From Symbiodinium natans (lineage: Eukaryota; Sar; Dinophyceae; Suessiales; Symbiodiniaceae), in contig CAJNDS010001746.1 in NCBI GenBank assembly GCA_905221605.1, forward strand, positions 1-64,000: 64,000 bases of DNA, in the 5' to 3' direction. Positions 23,290 to 34,983 of this stretch are shown piece after piece (within the stretch, counting starts at the first letter, position 1; each line of letters begins with the position of its first letter). The notes beneath the pieces are model-generated. The model worked only from the letters and a program-made list of their open reading frames with translations, was not told the DNA's origin and did no database searches. A program made the translations under genes and the position numbers.

Positions 23290-25700
23290 ACATCGCAGAG
23301 AATCGGCGCAGAAGCACAGAAGCAGCTGTGCCAAGCCATGCCCCACTCAGGTCTTGCTGCCCTTACAGTTGGACTCCTCAGACGCTGGCACGGCACTCGG
23401 CGAAGTGCACGCCAGAGCCTTGGGCATGCCGCTTTTCGTCACTCCAGCGGTATCAATCTACATGGGGCACTCATCATGCACTACGCAAAAGGATGCAAAA
23501 GGTATCAAAAGGTATTGAACATGGTCGCATATTTATGAACATTCTGCATCTTCTACCTTAGCGCCGAGGGGCAATTCCAGCAAGAGTTGATGCAGCTTCG
23601 GGTCCTTGCAAGGGCCAGAAGGAAGAGTCTACATGAGTATACATGCGCAGTGTGACTCGCGCACCGTGAACGGAGCTGGGTTCCAAGCAGGACGCGACAA
23701 AATGAGCGTCTCCACAAGGCGAGAGGCCCCAGGCTCATGGTCAAGCAGAAGCTTGGGCTCCTCCATCTTTCCACAGAACATCTCTCAGATGTCCCAAGCT
23801 CACTGAAACATACTGAAACGCATCCAACTTGAGATCTCCTGGACGGCCCGTGTTGCGGGCGAGGCATCCTCCAAAATGGAGCTCAACAACTCTGCCAGCG
23901 ATCGTTGGGCACGTAGCCTGCAGGTCAACGCTCTCCCTGCACATCCCTCCTCTTCTGAAACCTTTCTGAAGCATGCCAACAAAAAATAGAGCAGCACAGA
24001 GAGAGAGAGCAGCAGTTGACGCGTCTGCAGACCAGTGGCACCGCGAAGGAGACAGCACTCGACCGCAGACCTCTCAATGTCAAGGCCAGGCACGGTAAAG
24101 CCGGAGCAGTTCCACGCAGCTCTCTTCAGCAGCCCTGCACGTGCTGAGAATGCAGCTTGCCGATCCAAATGCGGGCGACGTGCTTGCGGCGCAAAGCAAT
24201 GCGCCTCTGCTAGAGAAGGTACACGAGCTTGCGACAAGGAAAAGCCGCCTATACTCATAATTAAGCCCGAGAGACCTAAAGCATTCTCTCTCTCTCAGCC
24301 CGGGGCCCGGGAAGCTCGGGATGGCCAGTAGCATCTCTGCGAGCTGCGCTCGGCAGGACAGGAGCTCCTGCAAAGAGCAGGCCAGAAGCCTCACCAGCTC
24401 CGCCAGCTCCACCAGCCTGGCTGCTCTCCCCTCCAATCTTAGGCTAAAAGAGGATCGGAGGAGAGGACTCATCGCTCAAGCCCTCTTCAGAACAACAATC
24501 ATGAACATCTCACCCCTCCTGCCCACCTTCTCTCATATTCCTCTCGATTTGGCCTTTCGTTTCTCGTAACAAACATGCCCCGCGAGGCGAGTTCTTGTCA
24601 GCTGGCGAGGGGGAAGAGCCTGTCAAAAAGAGAGGAGGGAGAATTGTTTCAGGCTGATAAGATGGCATGCAAGAACTTTGAAGCTCTTCTCTCTCACAAA
24701 TCAAAACTCAAAAGATCTGCGAGAGAGATAGAGAGCCAGTGTGTCATGGCCATGGAGCCTTGAGAAGCAAGCAAGGCATCATCGAGCATCCTTATGATGG
24801 AGAAATCTTGGGAACTTCCCGCATCCGTCTATCCTCGATCCAACTGCTCGGATCCCCACTCGCCGAATGCGGCCACCGCCAGCAATGAGGCGTGCTGCAA
24901 CCTGCAGTGACTTGTGAGAGCTGTTCTCGGAACACCACTCAATCCGAATAACTCCTGCTTCCAAGCTTCCCGACCACCCTAAACCACCATAAGAGGCCGA
25001 CTTTGTCAGGAGCGCGTCCTACGAGGCGAGGGAACTCCCACTCGCAATGGCAATCAATCAGCAAAGCAGAACCGAGAAAGACCGAAGCAGGACGGAGCAC
25101 GTTGCGCCTCGCAGAGCTCCGTGGTCATGCCTTCAGAAAGGGTTGGACGGGCACCATCTCAACTTCGAACCCCTCTCTCTCCCCGCAAAGTGGCGGCCTT
25201 GAAAGCTCAGGCATGTCGCCCCCGTGAGTGCCTGGAAGATAGTAAGGTAGAGCTGAGGGCCCACGGAGCTGGAGCTGGAGTCAGACGGAGCCCTGAGGCT
25301 CCGGCGGCCGCAGCAACGGCGGCGCGGTGCCACTGCGCCCGGCCCGCCGCCTCTCAGAAGAACCAGGCTGAGAGAGCACGGGCCGCACGGGATTCCATGC
25401 GATGGACTGGGCGCAATGAGTCCTACAAAATTCCCGGTGAAAAAGGCATGAGGAGCCTCTGCGCCCTCAACTTCAACTTGTTTGATTAAACCACTCCATA
25501 CATGATGAAAGAGCGATGGATGATGATGGTGGAGTCATTGAGATAGATCTGCAGTGTGCGGATCTTTGCTACCAGCCTCCACCGTCAGTCCGACAAGTCG
25601 TTTGGGTACGTCACCCACCTCGTTCTCATCCTGCAGATGGCTGCACACTTTGCATGTCTTTGCACACTTCTCTGGGCTGATGGCTTTGAGCACACCTCCG
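23290..25700. other. No firmly supported gene
   Basis: Minus-strand frames near 23800-24050 (RSLAELLSSILEDASPATRA) and 24330-24430 (LVELAELVRLLACSLQELLS) look helical and may be exons, but I cannot set boundaries. A minus-strand frame near 25600-25680 contains EKCAKTCKVCSHL, ending at a GTGGGT donor-like site. Confidence 0.25.
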
Positions 25701-25718
25701 GGGGGGGGCGGCCTGGAC

Positions 25719-25847
25719 GTGCTCCCTAGCGTTCCATGCCGCGATGTTCTCAAAGAGCTCCTTCATTCCCACATTCGAAGCCCTGAAGAATCGCTGCGAG
25801 GACGAGAGCGCATTTGGCTCCTCCAGCTCGTCGGATCTGCTAAGGAC
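25719..25847 (-). CDS. Internal exon of an unknown gene
   Basis: Exactly 43 codons in phase 0, from acceptor CGTGTGTGCAG to donor GAGCAC|GTCCAG. It starts VLSRSDELEEPNALSSSQ and ends MKELFENIAAWNAREH. The product is not recognised. It lies just downstream of the transporter-kinase gene, whose frame has its own stop at 26189, so it is probably part of a separate gene. Confidence 0.45.
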
Positions 25848-26188
25848 CTGCACACACGGGGGGAGGGAGGGGGGGGCGGAGGCACTTCTTTCAAACATCT
25901 CTTCGCTTCTCACGCCAGGGTGGTATATTCATTCAGATTACGGGTCGATCCTCGGTCAGCTCCGCGAGGCCGACCTGCAGAACCCCTTTAACAAAAAAGA
26001 TGCAGGGCCCTCGCCCCCCCCCCCCCGCCCCTTCCCCCCCCCACATCAAAGCAGCTGCGCTTTCACCGCAGTACTAACTGCACCTTTTGTCGGAGGGTTG
26101 CCTTTATGGCGCTGCTGCACGCACTGACACCGCGATAGCGACGCCGGAGGCCGCGTCAGCTTACAGTGAGACTGTTTCTGGTCATTTT

Positions 26189-28345
26189 TCAAACCGTTCC
26201 ATACTTGATGTGCTTGGCTTGCTCCATTTGCCAAGATGCAAAAGGAACATCTTCGTCTGCTTTAAAAGTTTCCTTACGTTCTGCGAAGGCAGTCTGGATG
26301 AGCTCTTCCACAGGGTATCCCAAACGACGCGTCGTGTTGGTCGTAAATCCCGTGCGCTTGCTGCGAACCCCGATCTTGAAGCCTGTTCCGCAGTTAGAAG
26401 GACAAGACGCCAGGTATCCGAACTCAGGCGTGTACGCATAGCACAAGGACCTGCTTTCCTCCCTGAAATCAGAGGTGCTCTCCGCGGGCATCGCTGATTG
26501 GGGCGCTTCTTGGGGCAAGCGGCATGCAGTGGAGACAAACTCGATCAAGTTGGTCCACACCTCCCAGGCAAGGGCGACTGAGTCGGCATCTGGCTCTGGA
26601 ACGGTGCAAATGAAACGCATGTGGTCCTCCTCATTCACTAGCAAGCTCACCTCCACCTTGTTTGCCATCTCGGGGGTCACGGCCATCCTCCTTCCGGCTT
26701 GGGGCCGAATGGGCCGACAAGTGAAGTTGAAGAAGCTGCGGTTCTCCGGCCAGTCTTCCAGCAAGCCCGCAGAGTGCATCGCCTCGTACTCGTTCATAGG
26801 CCACTTCTCCGGCACGTCCGCCATCCGCACTTGCTTGACGTCCAAGGCGAAGCGGTCCCCGAACTCGACGGCGGCTGTCCTTAACACCTCGTGCAGGAGG
26901 GAACGCTGCTTGGCGGTCATGTCAGACGGGAAGGGGAACGACTCGAAATTGCGCACAGTCCGGAAACGCAAGATGTCGATGTCATCCCATTTTTGCGCGC
27001 CCAAGCAACGGGGCATCTTGGTTGGAATGTGGTGCACATGCGCGTCTTCCTTCCTCGGCAAAGAAGGAATGCGGTGGTATGCCCTGGCAACGAAACCGAA
27101 GAAGGCGGCAAGGTGTCTGTAGTCGCTTGCAGTACCCGCGTAGCACCCGATCATACACTGCCTGTACTCTTCCCCGCTCCTGCAGATCTTTCGCATGCGC
27201 TCAGCGTGCAGGGCCTCGCGTGGGTGTTCTTGCCAATGCTGCCTTTGCACCAGCATCCCACCCAAAAAAAGTGCGGACGGCTTCTCAGACCAGTACATGA
27301 AGAGATACAACGCGACGCACACACAAACGTAGGAAACCAACACACAGCCGAGGCCGTCGCCGACGGCCCACACCGGCTCGCCGGCTTTCCCCTCGGACAT
27401 GTACCACATCACGTGCTGAATGATGCTCGTGAAGAAAGGGATCAGGATTCCAGAGAAGGCATAATGCACGGCAGATAGGCGCCGCAGCACAAGGATCCGC
27501 CCGGCGTTCTGGATCAAGCAAGCCGCAAGAAACATCGCGTAGCACGCCATGATGTTCCAACTGGCCTGGAGGTTTGCAATCGTCTCTGGCAGCGTGACGA
27601 GTTTGAAGGCGTCACGCATGGCCGGGCTGAGGGATATCGGAAGTATGATGAGCAGCGTCATCAAGCCGCCACCGAGAACCTCGAAGTGCAAGAGCTTGTA
27701 AGGTGAAACTGCGAAGGCCTTGATTTGCATGTCCTCCACAATGGACATGAAGGCGTAGCACGAGGAGCGCAGCGCGATGATGGCCAAGCAGAAGCTCGTG
27801 TGCCCCAAGCCCCCCGAATGCATGCTCTTGGTTGCGAGCAACAGCACGGCGCCGAAGACGGCGAGGGCGAGCACAAAGAGCCGCCGGCTCAACGTCATAA
27901 GCGGCGCCTCGACCTCGCGCTTGACGAAGCTGTCCACTACGACGGTGGCCGCAAGCTCACAACCGCGGGAGTAAATACTCTGGAGTGTGGAGCCTGTCAT
28001 GAGCAAGCTTATGGTCAGCAGCGCCATCCCCACAGCCTCGGCCACACTCAGGAAGATCAGCCACTTGCTGTAGCTGGGGGCACCCTCCCAAGGGATCAGC
28101 TTCTTTAGAAGTTGACCTGCCGCCAGCATTGGCACCAACATGGACAAATTCATGACCACAAGATCGTTCACCTCCGCCTTGCCAAGCTTCTCAAGCATGA
28201 CACGTTGCAGCGAAGCGGCAAAAACTGTGACACCGACTGGGGCAGACATCCCATTTCGCAGACGTTCGCTCCCTGCCCTACGTTGACTACATTGGCTGCG
28301 GGCCACATGGCTACATGCGTACAGAAACACAACAGCCCCAACCAC
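26189..28345 (-). CDS. DMT/SLC35-like transporter fused to a phosphagen-kinase-like domain
   Basis: An uninterrupted 718-codon frame, the clearest gene in the window. Residues ~33-352 form about ten hydrophobic spans in the style of drug/metabolite transporters, nearest in flavour to the SLC35F6-like group (EDMQIKAFAVSPYKLLHFEV). A ~100-residue cytosolic-type linker follows. Residues ~455-690 match the catalytic region of phosphagen (arginine/creatine) kinases: RTVRNFESFPFPSDMTAKQR (463-482), VNEEDHMRFI (570-579, with the conserved Glu pair and Arg) and EFGYLASCPSNCGTG (641-655, with the reactive-site Cys at 648). The N-terminal guanidino-substrate domain is absent, a nucleotide-binding Arg expected just after the Cys motif is Lys, and the C-terminal flexible loop is short. 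It is inferred to be a membrane transporter with a kinase-derived sensory or regulatory tail. Met33 (28249) is an alternative start. Confidence 0.85.
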   Translation of the reverse strand: MVGAVVFLYACSHVARSQCSQRRAGSERLRNGMSAPVGVTVFAASLQRVMLEKLGKAEVNDLVVMNLSMLVPMLAAGQLLKKLIPWEGAPSYSKWLIFLSVAEAVGMALLTISLLMTGSTLQSIYSRGCELAATVVVDSFVKREVEAPLMTLSRRLFVLALAVFGAVLLLATKSMHSGGLGHTSFCLAIIALRSSCYAFMSIVEDMQIKAFAVSPYKLLHFEVLGGGLMTLLIILPISLSPAMRDAFKLVTLPETIANLQASWNIMACYAMFLAACLIQNAGRILVLRRLSAVHYAFSGILIPFFTSIIQHVMWYMSEGKAGEPVWAVGDGLGCVLVSYVCVCVALYLFMYWSEKPSALFLGGMLVQRQHWQEHPREALHAERMRKICRSGEEYRQCMIGCYAGTASDYRHLAAFFGFVARAYHRIPSLPRKEDAHVHHIPTKMPRCLGAQKWDDIDILRFRTVRNFESFPFPSDMTAKQRSLLHEVLRTAAVEFGDRFALDVKQVRMADVPEKWPMNEYEAMHSAGLLEDWPENRSFFNFTCRPIRPQAGRRMAVTPEMANKVEVSLLVNEEDHMRFICTVPEPDADSVALAWEVWTNLIEFVSTACRLPQEAPQSAMPAESTSDFREESRSLCYAYTPEFGYLASCPSNCGTGFKIGVRSKRTGFTTNTTRRLGYPVEELIQTAFAERKETFKADEDVPFASWQMEQAKHIKYGTV

Positions 28346-28449
28346 AACAAAAGCAGTCGCAGTGGTTGTCGCAGGCGTCGTTCGTTGTAGTCGTGGCGAT
28401 CATGTAGATACGGTGCACAGGACATTTGACATGTAAAAACGCATCGCAT

Positions 28450-31400
28450 GAAACAACAATGCAGAACATCTTACTCGGGAACAAATACTATTCCAACTTT
28501 CGCGCCCTCGCATATCACGCCCCTGCGCGACCATTGTGGCTGGAGATGTGCATTCTTAAGAAAATGCCCCAATAAGAACAACCTAATCCTAATTGTGGGG
28601 AAATCGGGCGCGCGAACTGAGATGGGCTTAAACGTAGAACCCTCTATGAGTTAGGCAAGTTGCCAAGGGCTCCCCCCTTGAAAAATGGCACAAAATCACG
28701 TGGCCCATATGCGCATCCAATTATGAAGGCGAAGAGAGCGCAAGAAAATTCCAAGCATTCTCTAAACATCTCCAAACTTACACCTCTCCGCATCCTACTA
28801 CCATCTTTGTACTACAAAAGACGACTTTCGAGACACTGAACTGTCACTGAACCTTCCTCGGCGTACTACGTTTGCGACAAAGGTCGACTTTCGAGCGGCT
28901 GGAACTCCCTAAGTCCTCCACGTATTTACTACCTTTCCACTACAATAGTCGTCCACAAGCGACTTCGCACAGACGTCAAAAACGACGACAGTTTCGCATT
29001 TCGCGAACACGACGACAGTTTCGCGATGTGCGAATCCAGACATCAGACAAACGACGACAGTCACTAGATACGAGGATGGCGACATGGATGCGCACGGGCT
29101 AGACGAGAGCGCGATCTGCAACATCGTGAATTACACATGCCCTTGCTTCATGTCATTCACTCACAGCTTACATCTGGACACGTGGACTCGCATAGGCACT
29201 AGACTGGGGGAAGCCGGTGCATGCAACTTCAGCCAACGAAAAGGGCCGATTCGTGACACCCACGAAGAAGTCACGATCCGCAGGCTTACAGGAGCCTTCA
29301 GGTCAACACACACGGACTTCGAGCACCTTTGACCCAGGGCGGGCAGGGCGGGCATCACTCAGGCCAGACACCCTGGCATCTCCCACCCACCCATCCCCTT
29401 GATCTTCATAGCATATGAGATGTAAGACGTGATGCCAACAGCATCACTCACTTCGCTCATTTACAAACAAGGTGACACGAAGTTTCGTGTTGCAACCTAA
29501 GCTTCGTCTGGCCGCATGCAGCGAACCATGCCTGCCACGTTTTCAAGACGCGTAGCGATGCAAGCCTCGAAAAATGCACGGGTCCCAGGGGGAGAGCACG
29601 ATTTCCACCCATAAAACACCATCGCGATTCGAAAAACAGTGCAATTTGCGATGTTTCGAGGCCACAGGAAATCCGTGCACATGCAGCACTGGAAAAGGCA
29701 CGCATGTCGTCCAAAATGCCACCACCGGTCGAGAATTAGCGTCCGCTAACCCAAGACCCGCATAGTATCGCATAGTGTTGGCACACTGTTTTGGGGAAAA
29801 ACCTTCGCTGGGACCGGGGAAAAGCGTAGTGGGAGTCGTAGTAGCAGGGCCCCATGATGGCTGCAACACAAAACGAACAGCCAACCCCTACATGTCACCA
29901 CTACATCATATATAGCAATGACATTTATATTGCCTTTCTCAGTACTACTATTGGCAGTATATACTTATACATGCAATACATAATTATATGCAACAACTGC
30001 ATATAGAACACATACAATGTATAGATAACAAAAATAGCTACCAAACACACAACCACCGCTGTCAGGGTAAGTGCAGCGCCGGAGCCGACAGGCCCACAAG
30101 ATCCTGGCGCGAAGAAGAGAAAGCGAAGCACTCGGAGACATTGCAGTATTAGAAATCATTGATGCCATGCCGCACCTGTTCGGCCATGCCAAGCGATGCT
30201 CGCACCGTGGTATTGCCAGACTACACAGCCGTGGCGAGCAGCGGCTACCCCTAATTTTGATGGAGTGTATCCTAGAGTGTCCCATCTGTGATACGCCTGC
30301 AGTGGCTCACTGCCCGAGACGGCTGTCTGCTGAACCAACACGAATATCAGCGGAGGGTAACTTTTTGCAAGGATCCTGGCATCTCAGCAAATCTCCAAAA
30401 GCTCCCATGCGCTCCCATGTGCCAGGGACGGACACTTTCGCTGAAGATCTCATTACGAAGGGGAGCGCCGTGGACTGCACGCTGTGTAGATGTGACCAAA
30501 GATGAACAGCTGATATCACACAACCACAAAGACCAGACTGACAAGCCGTTTCAATGATCGTGGAATGAGAAATGGCAAACAATGACAGGCTCAACCCTGA
30601 AAACAGGCCTCTTCTGGTCACTTATGTGCGGCGCACGGAAACCATGTTTGGGAGAAACCCCCATGCCTCAGGAACATGGGTGTTCTGTCATGCTGTCATG
30701 TGCAGCATGTCATGATCTAACCGGACCCTGGACAATAGGCAGCCGAGAAGACTATACGACAGGCACTGTTGTCCAGCAAATGAGTTTGTAGATCTCCTCT
30801 TGCTCGTAAAGGAGACGAGTTCGTGAATCCAAGATGGTACGGAGGTTTTCGATGGGCAATGGAATGGTCCCAACACTGGCTCGCATGTGATGGTCTAAGG
30901 GAAAGCGTCCCTTAAGTTTCGGAGGCTCTGGAAAGGGCGTGTCTCGATGTCACGGGCCAAAGCCGCAAGGCTTGGTATGCGGCATGGAGACAGGGTCGCT
31001 CTTCAGACTCAAGCCTCAGGGGCCTCATGGGGCCTCATGGGCATGACGGGAGGGGTCGGTGAACAAGAAGCACAAGGTGCCACGACTGTGTGCAGCAGAA
31101 GATCCATGGATGGCACACAAGGAGCAACTACACGCCCTATTGCCAAGTACTAATTCCATCTAATTCCTGTCGTCCTCCCACACTCCGTCCCCAAATTTCT
31201 TAACTATGCCACGACTCAGGGTCGCTGGATGGCTTTGGCCTTGTGATTCCGACGAGTTGAAGAATACACAAGCTTCGCATTGTCCAACTTGTCCGTGCAA
31301 ACAGGAGGATTTGGAGCTTTCTTGCACTGGAGGTGCTGGTAATGCCGTCACACTTTGCCCCAAGGCACTCGCTCCACTTCGAGTCTTTTCTGCAGGGATG

Positions 31401-31490
31401 CAGCTGCGGGCCTTTACCCCCTTAAGGCCAATCTCTGCACAGGAACACTCGGCAAGACTCCTACGCTACACCGGAACAAACTGCAAGGAG
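28450..31490. other. No supported gene
   Basis: Low coding signal on both strands. 28880-29070 has repeated TTTCGCGA/ACGACGACAG motifs, and 29880-30040 is AT-rich. No repeat family or RNA gene is recognised. Confidence 0.35.
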
Positions 31491-31494
31491 TAGT

Positions 31495-31854
31495 TCACTT
31501 CCCAAAGCGCCATGAGCCCAAATCTGGCTCGTCAAGCGCACGAAAATAACTCTCTAAGATCTCTTCGTCCTGATAGTAGTCGTCTATGCGATCCTCATCT
31601 TCCTCATCTTCCAGGGGCGGGTAACTCCACTCATCGGCCCAAGAACGGCATTTCATCATCCTGTCCAGGGCAGTCTCAAAAGCTGCCAGGAAAGCTTTGA
31701 AGCTGCTCGCCTTCGACTTTTCGAGTTTTTCCAGAGCTGCTCTCACAGCTCTCTCCTTGATGCCGCCGCCGCAGACAATGGAGCAGTCCAAATAAGCGGG
31801 GTCCAAGTGGCACTTCAGCACGCCGTAGTCCTTGCCAGTCCAAACCAAAGCCAT
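31495..31854 (-). CDS. Small acidic protein of unknown function
   Basis: From ATG 31854, in good context (GGCCATGG), the frame encodes about 119 residues: MALVWTGKDYGVLKCHLDP, then KERAVRAALEKLEKSKASS, then a strongly acidic tail (PPLEDEEDEDRIDDYYQDEE). It ends at 31495 near SWRFGK. The frame is open upstream to 31986, but that part is Arg-rich and looks like leader or intron. No family is recognised. It lies 3' of the F-box-like gene on the same strand. Confidence 0.55.
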   Translation of the reverse strand: MALVWTGKDYGVLKCHLDPAYLDCSIVCGGGIKERAVRAALEKLEKSKASSFKAFLAAFETALDRMMKCRSWADEWSYPPLEDEEDEDRIDDYYQDEEILESYFRALDEPDLGSWRFGK

Positions 31855-32159
31855 GGCCAGGGAATACGCGCTCCTTCCTCCCAAGCGTCTCTCTCCTCTG
31901 CTCTTCTCACGAGTGTAGGAAAAGCATCCGAATCTGTTTATGTTCCTTCCTGGCCTTCTAGAATTCGGCTGGTAATTCATTCCCACACCCCCACCTTACA
32001 ACAACAACGCCTTTTCAAAAGGGCAGCACGGGGCGCCAAGAAGCAAGACGCGCGCTGAGGCCGGGATTGGCCTGGCGTCCAGGACGCTGCGCACCGAGGC
32101 CCACCAGGCCTTCCGCAAAGGGCCTTTGGCATCCTTCGGGTCCAAGCCTCAGGGCATTT

Positions 32160-33560
32160 GTCGGGGTATGAGTATGGGGTACTTATATGGGGTTTACAAG
32201 GGTGATAACGGTGATGGGGTACTAATCTGGGACTTTATAGGGGGGTTATAGGGTTTAGGGTCCCTGGCAGGAAACCCTACAGCCTACCCCTAAACCCACC
32301 ACAGACCATGAACCACAGAGGAGGGATCTCTACAGGGGCCCTCCAGCAAGGAGGAAGGAACCAAGGGGCCATTGAGTTGAAGGTCGTGTTCAAAGGGCAC
32401 TGCATGGGCCTGCTCACCACCCTCTCGGAGCTGCAGGAACTTGTAGTAGGGGCTCTCAAAGGACATTGATTTCTTGTCGCCTTCCTCCAACTTCTCCAAC
32501 TCCAAGCGTACGGACTGCATGGGGCATGAAGGAGTCATGAAAGCGTTGATCAGATTTCTAGCCTGCTGGACCATTTTCTTGCCAGTGCCCGCTCTCACAA
32601 CCACGAGCTCCTTGGGGCGTAATCGCACGGCCTCCTGGAAAACCGTTGACTCCATCATTGCTCTCACGGTTTTCGACGTGGACCTCACATTTCGCAGTGA
32701 GGATGCCGGCAACACGGACAAGATCTCAACTGAAGCCAGAAAGGGCAGTCTCTGGTGAAAGCTGGCCATGCTGGCGATCTGCTATGACTACCGCCACCTG
32801 CAGCTTCTTTGAGCCGCACTGAAATGCAGAAAACAGCGGACAGGTTTCGAGTGCCATGTCAGTGCCGTTCATTGAGCTGCAATGTAGTATTGGGATTCTG
32901 GACCATTGCGCTGCAAACCTTTTGCCCGTGGTAGTCGTGGTACACAAACTCATGGACCCTGGGCCAGAGCGGGGGCAATCTAAAGCCTGCTCACCATTTC
33001 TTTAGCAAAGCCGCCCGGGCAGTTGGTAATAGTCCGTCCTCGGCAGCGCAAGCTTTAAAGCGCTGCTCTTGGGTCGAATTTGAGCCTTTCTGGCCCTAAG
33101 ACCTGCCAATCCCTGTACAGAACTTGCTTCAGATCCACAGACATCCAAAGCAGAGGATTGACAGGGACCTTGAATAAAAACCCCTGCAGCCCCTTTCAAC
33201 GCAATATCTGGGAGCGTGCAGCCCCCCAAATCTAGGTCCGGACTCATGTACTTTCAGAACCCAACACCAGAAACCTGGCTTGTCAAGATCACATGGCAAT
33301 CTGATGCGGGGTTCTAGATCTAGGGTTACAAGCGTAGGCCCCTCAAACGGGTCGGCAACAGTGTTGAAAAACACCTACTACATCCTACGTACATAGGTTT
33401 ACAAGTTTTAGGGTTTCTATCGTCGCCCAAGGCCCTGCAACAGGGCCCGTACTTGAAAGCGTTTACTACAAACCCAGAAAAAGCCTCTACAGCACTAAGC
33501 CCCAAACACCCTGAACTCCAAAACCCTTACGCTGTAGATTTAGGTTTCAAGGGGCCACAG
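32160..33560. repeat. Scattered telomere-like motifs around the F-box gene
   Basis: Degenerate GGGTTTAGGG, GGGGTACT and TTTAGGGTTT motifs occur at 32160-32290 and again at 33310-33560, on both strands. The stretch between carries the F-box-like gene. No other gene is supported in 32800-33750. Confidence 0.5.
32290..32769 (-). CDS. F-box-like protein, possibly a first exon
   Basis: The 159-codon frame begins MASFHQRLPFLASVEILSVL and continues PASSLRNVRSTSKTVRAMME, an F-box-like motif (L-P-x-x-x-x-E-I-L...L-P-x-x-S-L-R-x-x-R-x-x-S-K) at residues ~8-45. F-box proteins present substrates to SCF ubiquitin ligases through SKP1. The remainder is helical and charged (VRLELEKLEEGDKKSMS), with no recognised substrate-binding repeat. 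The frame ends at a stop beside a telomere-like tract (32240-32300). Either the protein is short or this is one exon and the last residues are intron. Confidence 0.5.
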   Translation of the reverse strand: MASFHQRLPFLASVEILSVLPASSLRNVRSTSKTVRAMMESTVFQEAVRLRPKELVVVRAGTGKKMVQQARNLINAFMTPSCPMQSVRLELEKLEEGDKKSMSFESPYYKFLQLREGGEQAHAVPFEHDLQLNGPLVPSSLLEGPCRDPSSVVHGLWWV

Positions 33561-33760
33561 CAGACTGCTGAGACTTCGCCCAACAGCCAGTGCGCGCAAC
33601 AGCTGGACTTAAAGGCTTGTGTTTTGGGTTGATCATATTGATTATACTCTTATACGATTGTACAATGTTGTCACATTCTTACAGCATTGTACTGTTACAT
33701 TGTTGCATTGTGATATCATACGGAAAGAATACTATTAAAGACTATAATACTCTACTATCA

Positions 33761-33805
<45 letters not shown>
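33761..33805. repeat. (CAT)n microsatellite
   Basis: Fifteen perfect CAT units. The + strand poly-His frame over it is judged fortuitous. Confidence 0.95.
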
Positions 33806-33880
33806 AACAGCTTAATATTGTCATATTCGCCTCGGCTTCCTGCCGAGAAGCGTGTGGAACAACAGGCATCCTAACCCAAC

Positions 33881-33896
33881 ATCCCCCACCCCCCGC

Positions 33897-33927
<31 letters not shown>

Positions 33928-34019
33928 CCCCCCCGCCCCCCAACCCCCCGCCCCCCAACCCCCCCCCACCCCCCCCCCCCCCCCCACCCCCCACACCCCC
34001 CCCACCCCCACCCCCCCCA
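33881..34019. repeat. Long C-rich tract
   Basis: About 140 bases almost entirely C, broken by single A or G. The complement is a G-tract able in principle to form quadruplexes. Pro- and Gly-rich ORFs across it are artefacts. It is followed by AT-rich, apparently empty DNA to 34560. Confidence 0.9.
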
Positions 34020-34689
34020 AGCCCAGTTAGCAGAAACCCTCTTTCCTCCTGGGGCCGGCCCGGCTGCCGAGGCGGCGCGCGCAAGTGTTTACAATTATGT
34101 TTTGTATGAATATGTGAATACGTTTATACTTCAATATTTCTTATTCTGTCAGGGTACTAGAATGTGTATTCATTTCTATCTATGTTCTTATATTTTAATT
34201 TTGTATTGTGGTAAGTGTTATATTGTCATTTTGTTTCTTTGTCATCCTGCTTATTGTTGTAGAAATATAGATTGCTGTACGTATTCTTATATGGTCAGAC
34301 ATTGTGATAGTATTAGACTATAGGTGGAGTATTACATCTTGATTTTCGTTTAAGATGGGAATGTGGGCAGCAGGTCTCGGGAAACTCGGAGATTGTATTA
34401 TAGGAAGTGACTATCCATTCCTCCAGTCCCCCGCAGTTGAAAGAATCATCCAGCCCTGGTCACAAGAGGCCGCTACCCCCAAAGTCACGCCTGTTTAGAC
34501 GACGACTTCCTCAGACATTCGTCTCGCCTGGCTGTGAGCGTGCTTGGTTTTAGACACTGCGCCCTGAATGTGTTGGAGCGCGCAGGTTCTCGGAATGGAG
34601 GGTTGGCACCATTGTCGTTCGGGAACGGCTTTGTGTGAAGTCCCATGTTGGCTTCAGAAGACTCGGCACTCCAAGCTACATCCCCACTC

Positions 34690-34790
34690 CCGAGCCCTCT
34701 TCTGCTCCTTGTGCGTCTTCTGCTTTTGTTTCCCCTTGTGCTCCGACTTCGCCTTTTCGAGCGTCTCCCTTAGTATGACCAGCCGCCACG
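34690..34790 (-). CDS. Lys-rich exon, duplicated gene copy A
   Basis: The minus strand reads RETLEKAKSEHKGK, then a Lys/Gln/Glu-rich run. Copy B (52690-52790) keeps RETLEKAKSEHKGK and the following basic character despite base changes, which supports coding. Boundaries are uncertain and the function is unknown. Confidence 0.4.
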
Positions 34791-34983
34791 ACGCAAACGT
34801 CTGGAGGCAAGGAGGGTGCATGGCTACAAACATGGCTGCCTCCTGGAACAAAGCCTCCGCGTGCTTCCCCGAAAAAACCATAAATCACATAAGAACCCGC
34901 AAGAAGAAGGGTAGCCCCATTTAGCAAACCCCCACATGAGCATTTGTTTTTTCATTGTGTGGGGTGTTGTAATGGCATGGGTA

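Noticed and set aside
25590-25680. ShKT-like cysteine motif EKCAKTCKVC
   Set aside because: Only the last part of such a domain would be present, and the exon boundaries are unclear.
33590-34109. Poly-His and poly-Pro/poly-Gly ORFs
   Set aside because: They are translations of the (CAT)n microsatellite and the C-rich tract.
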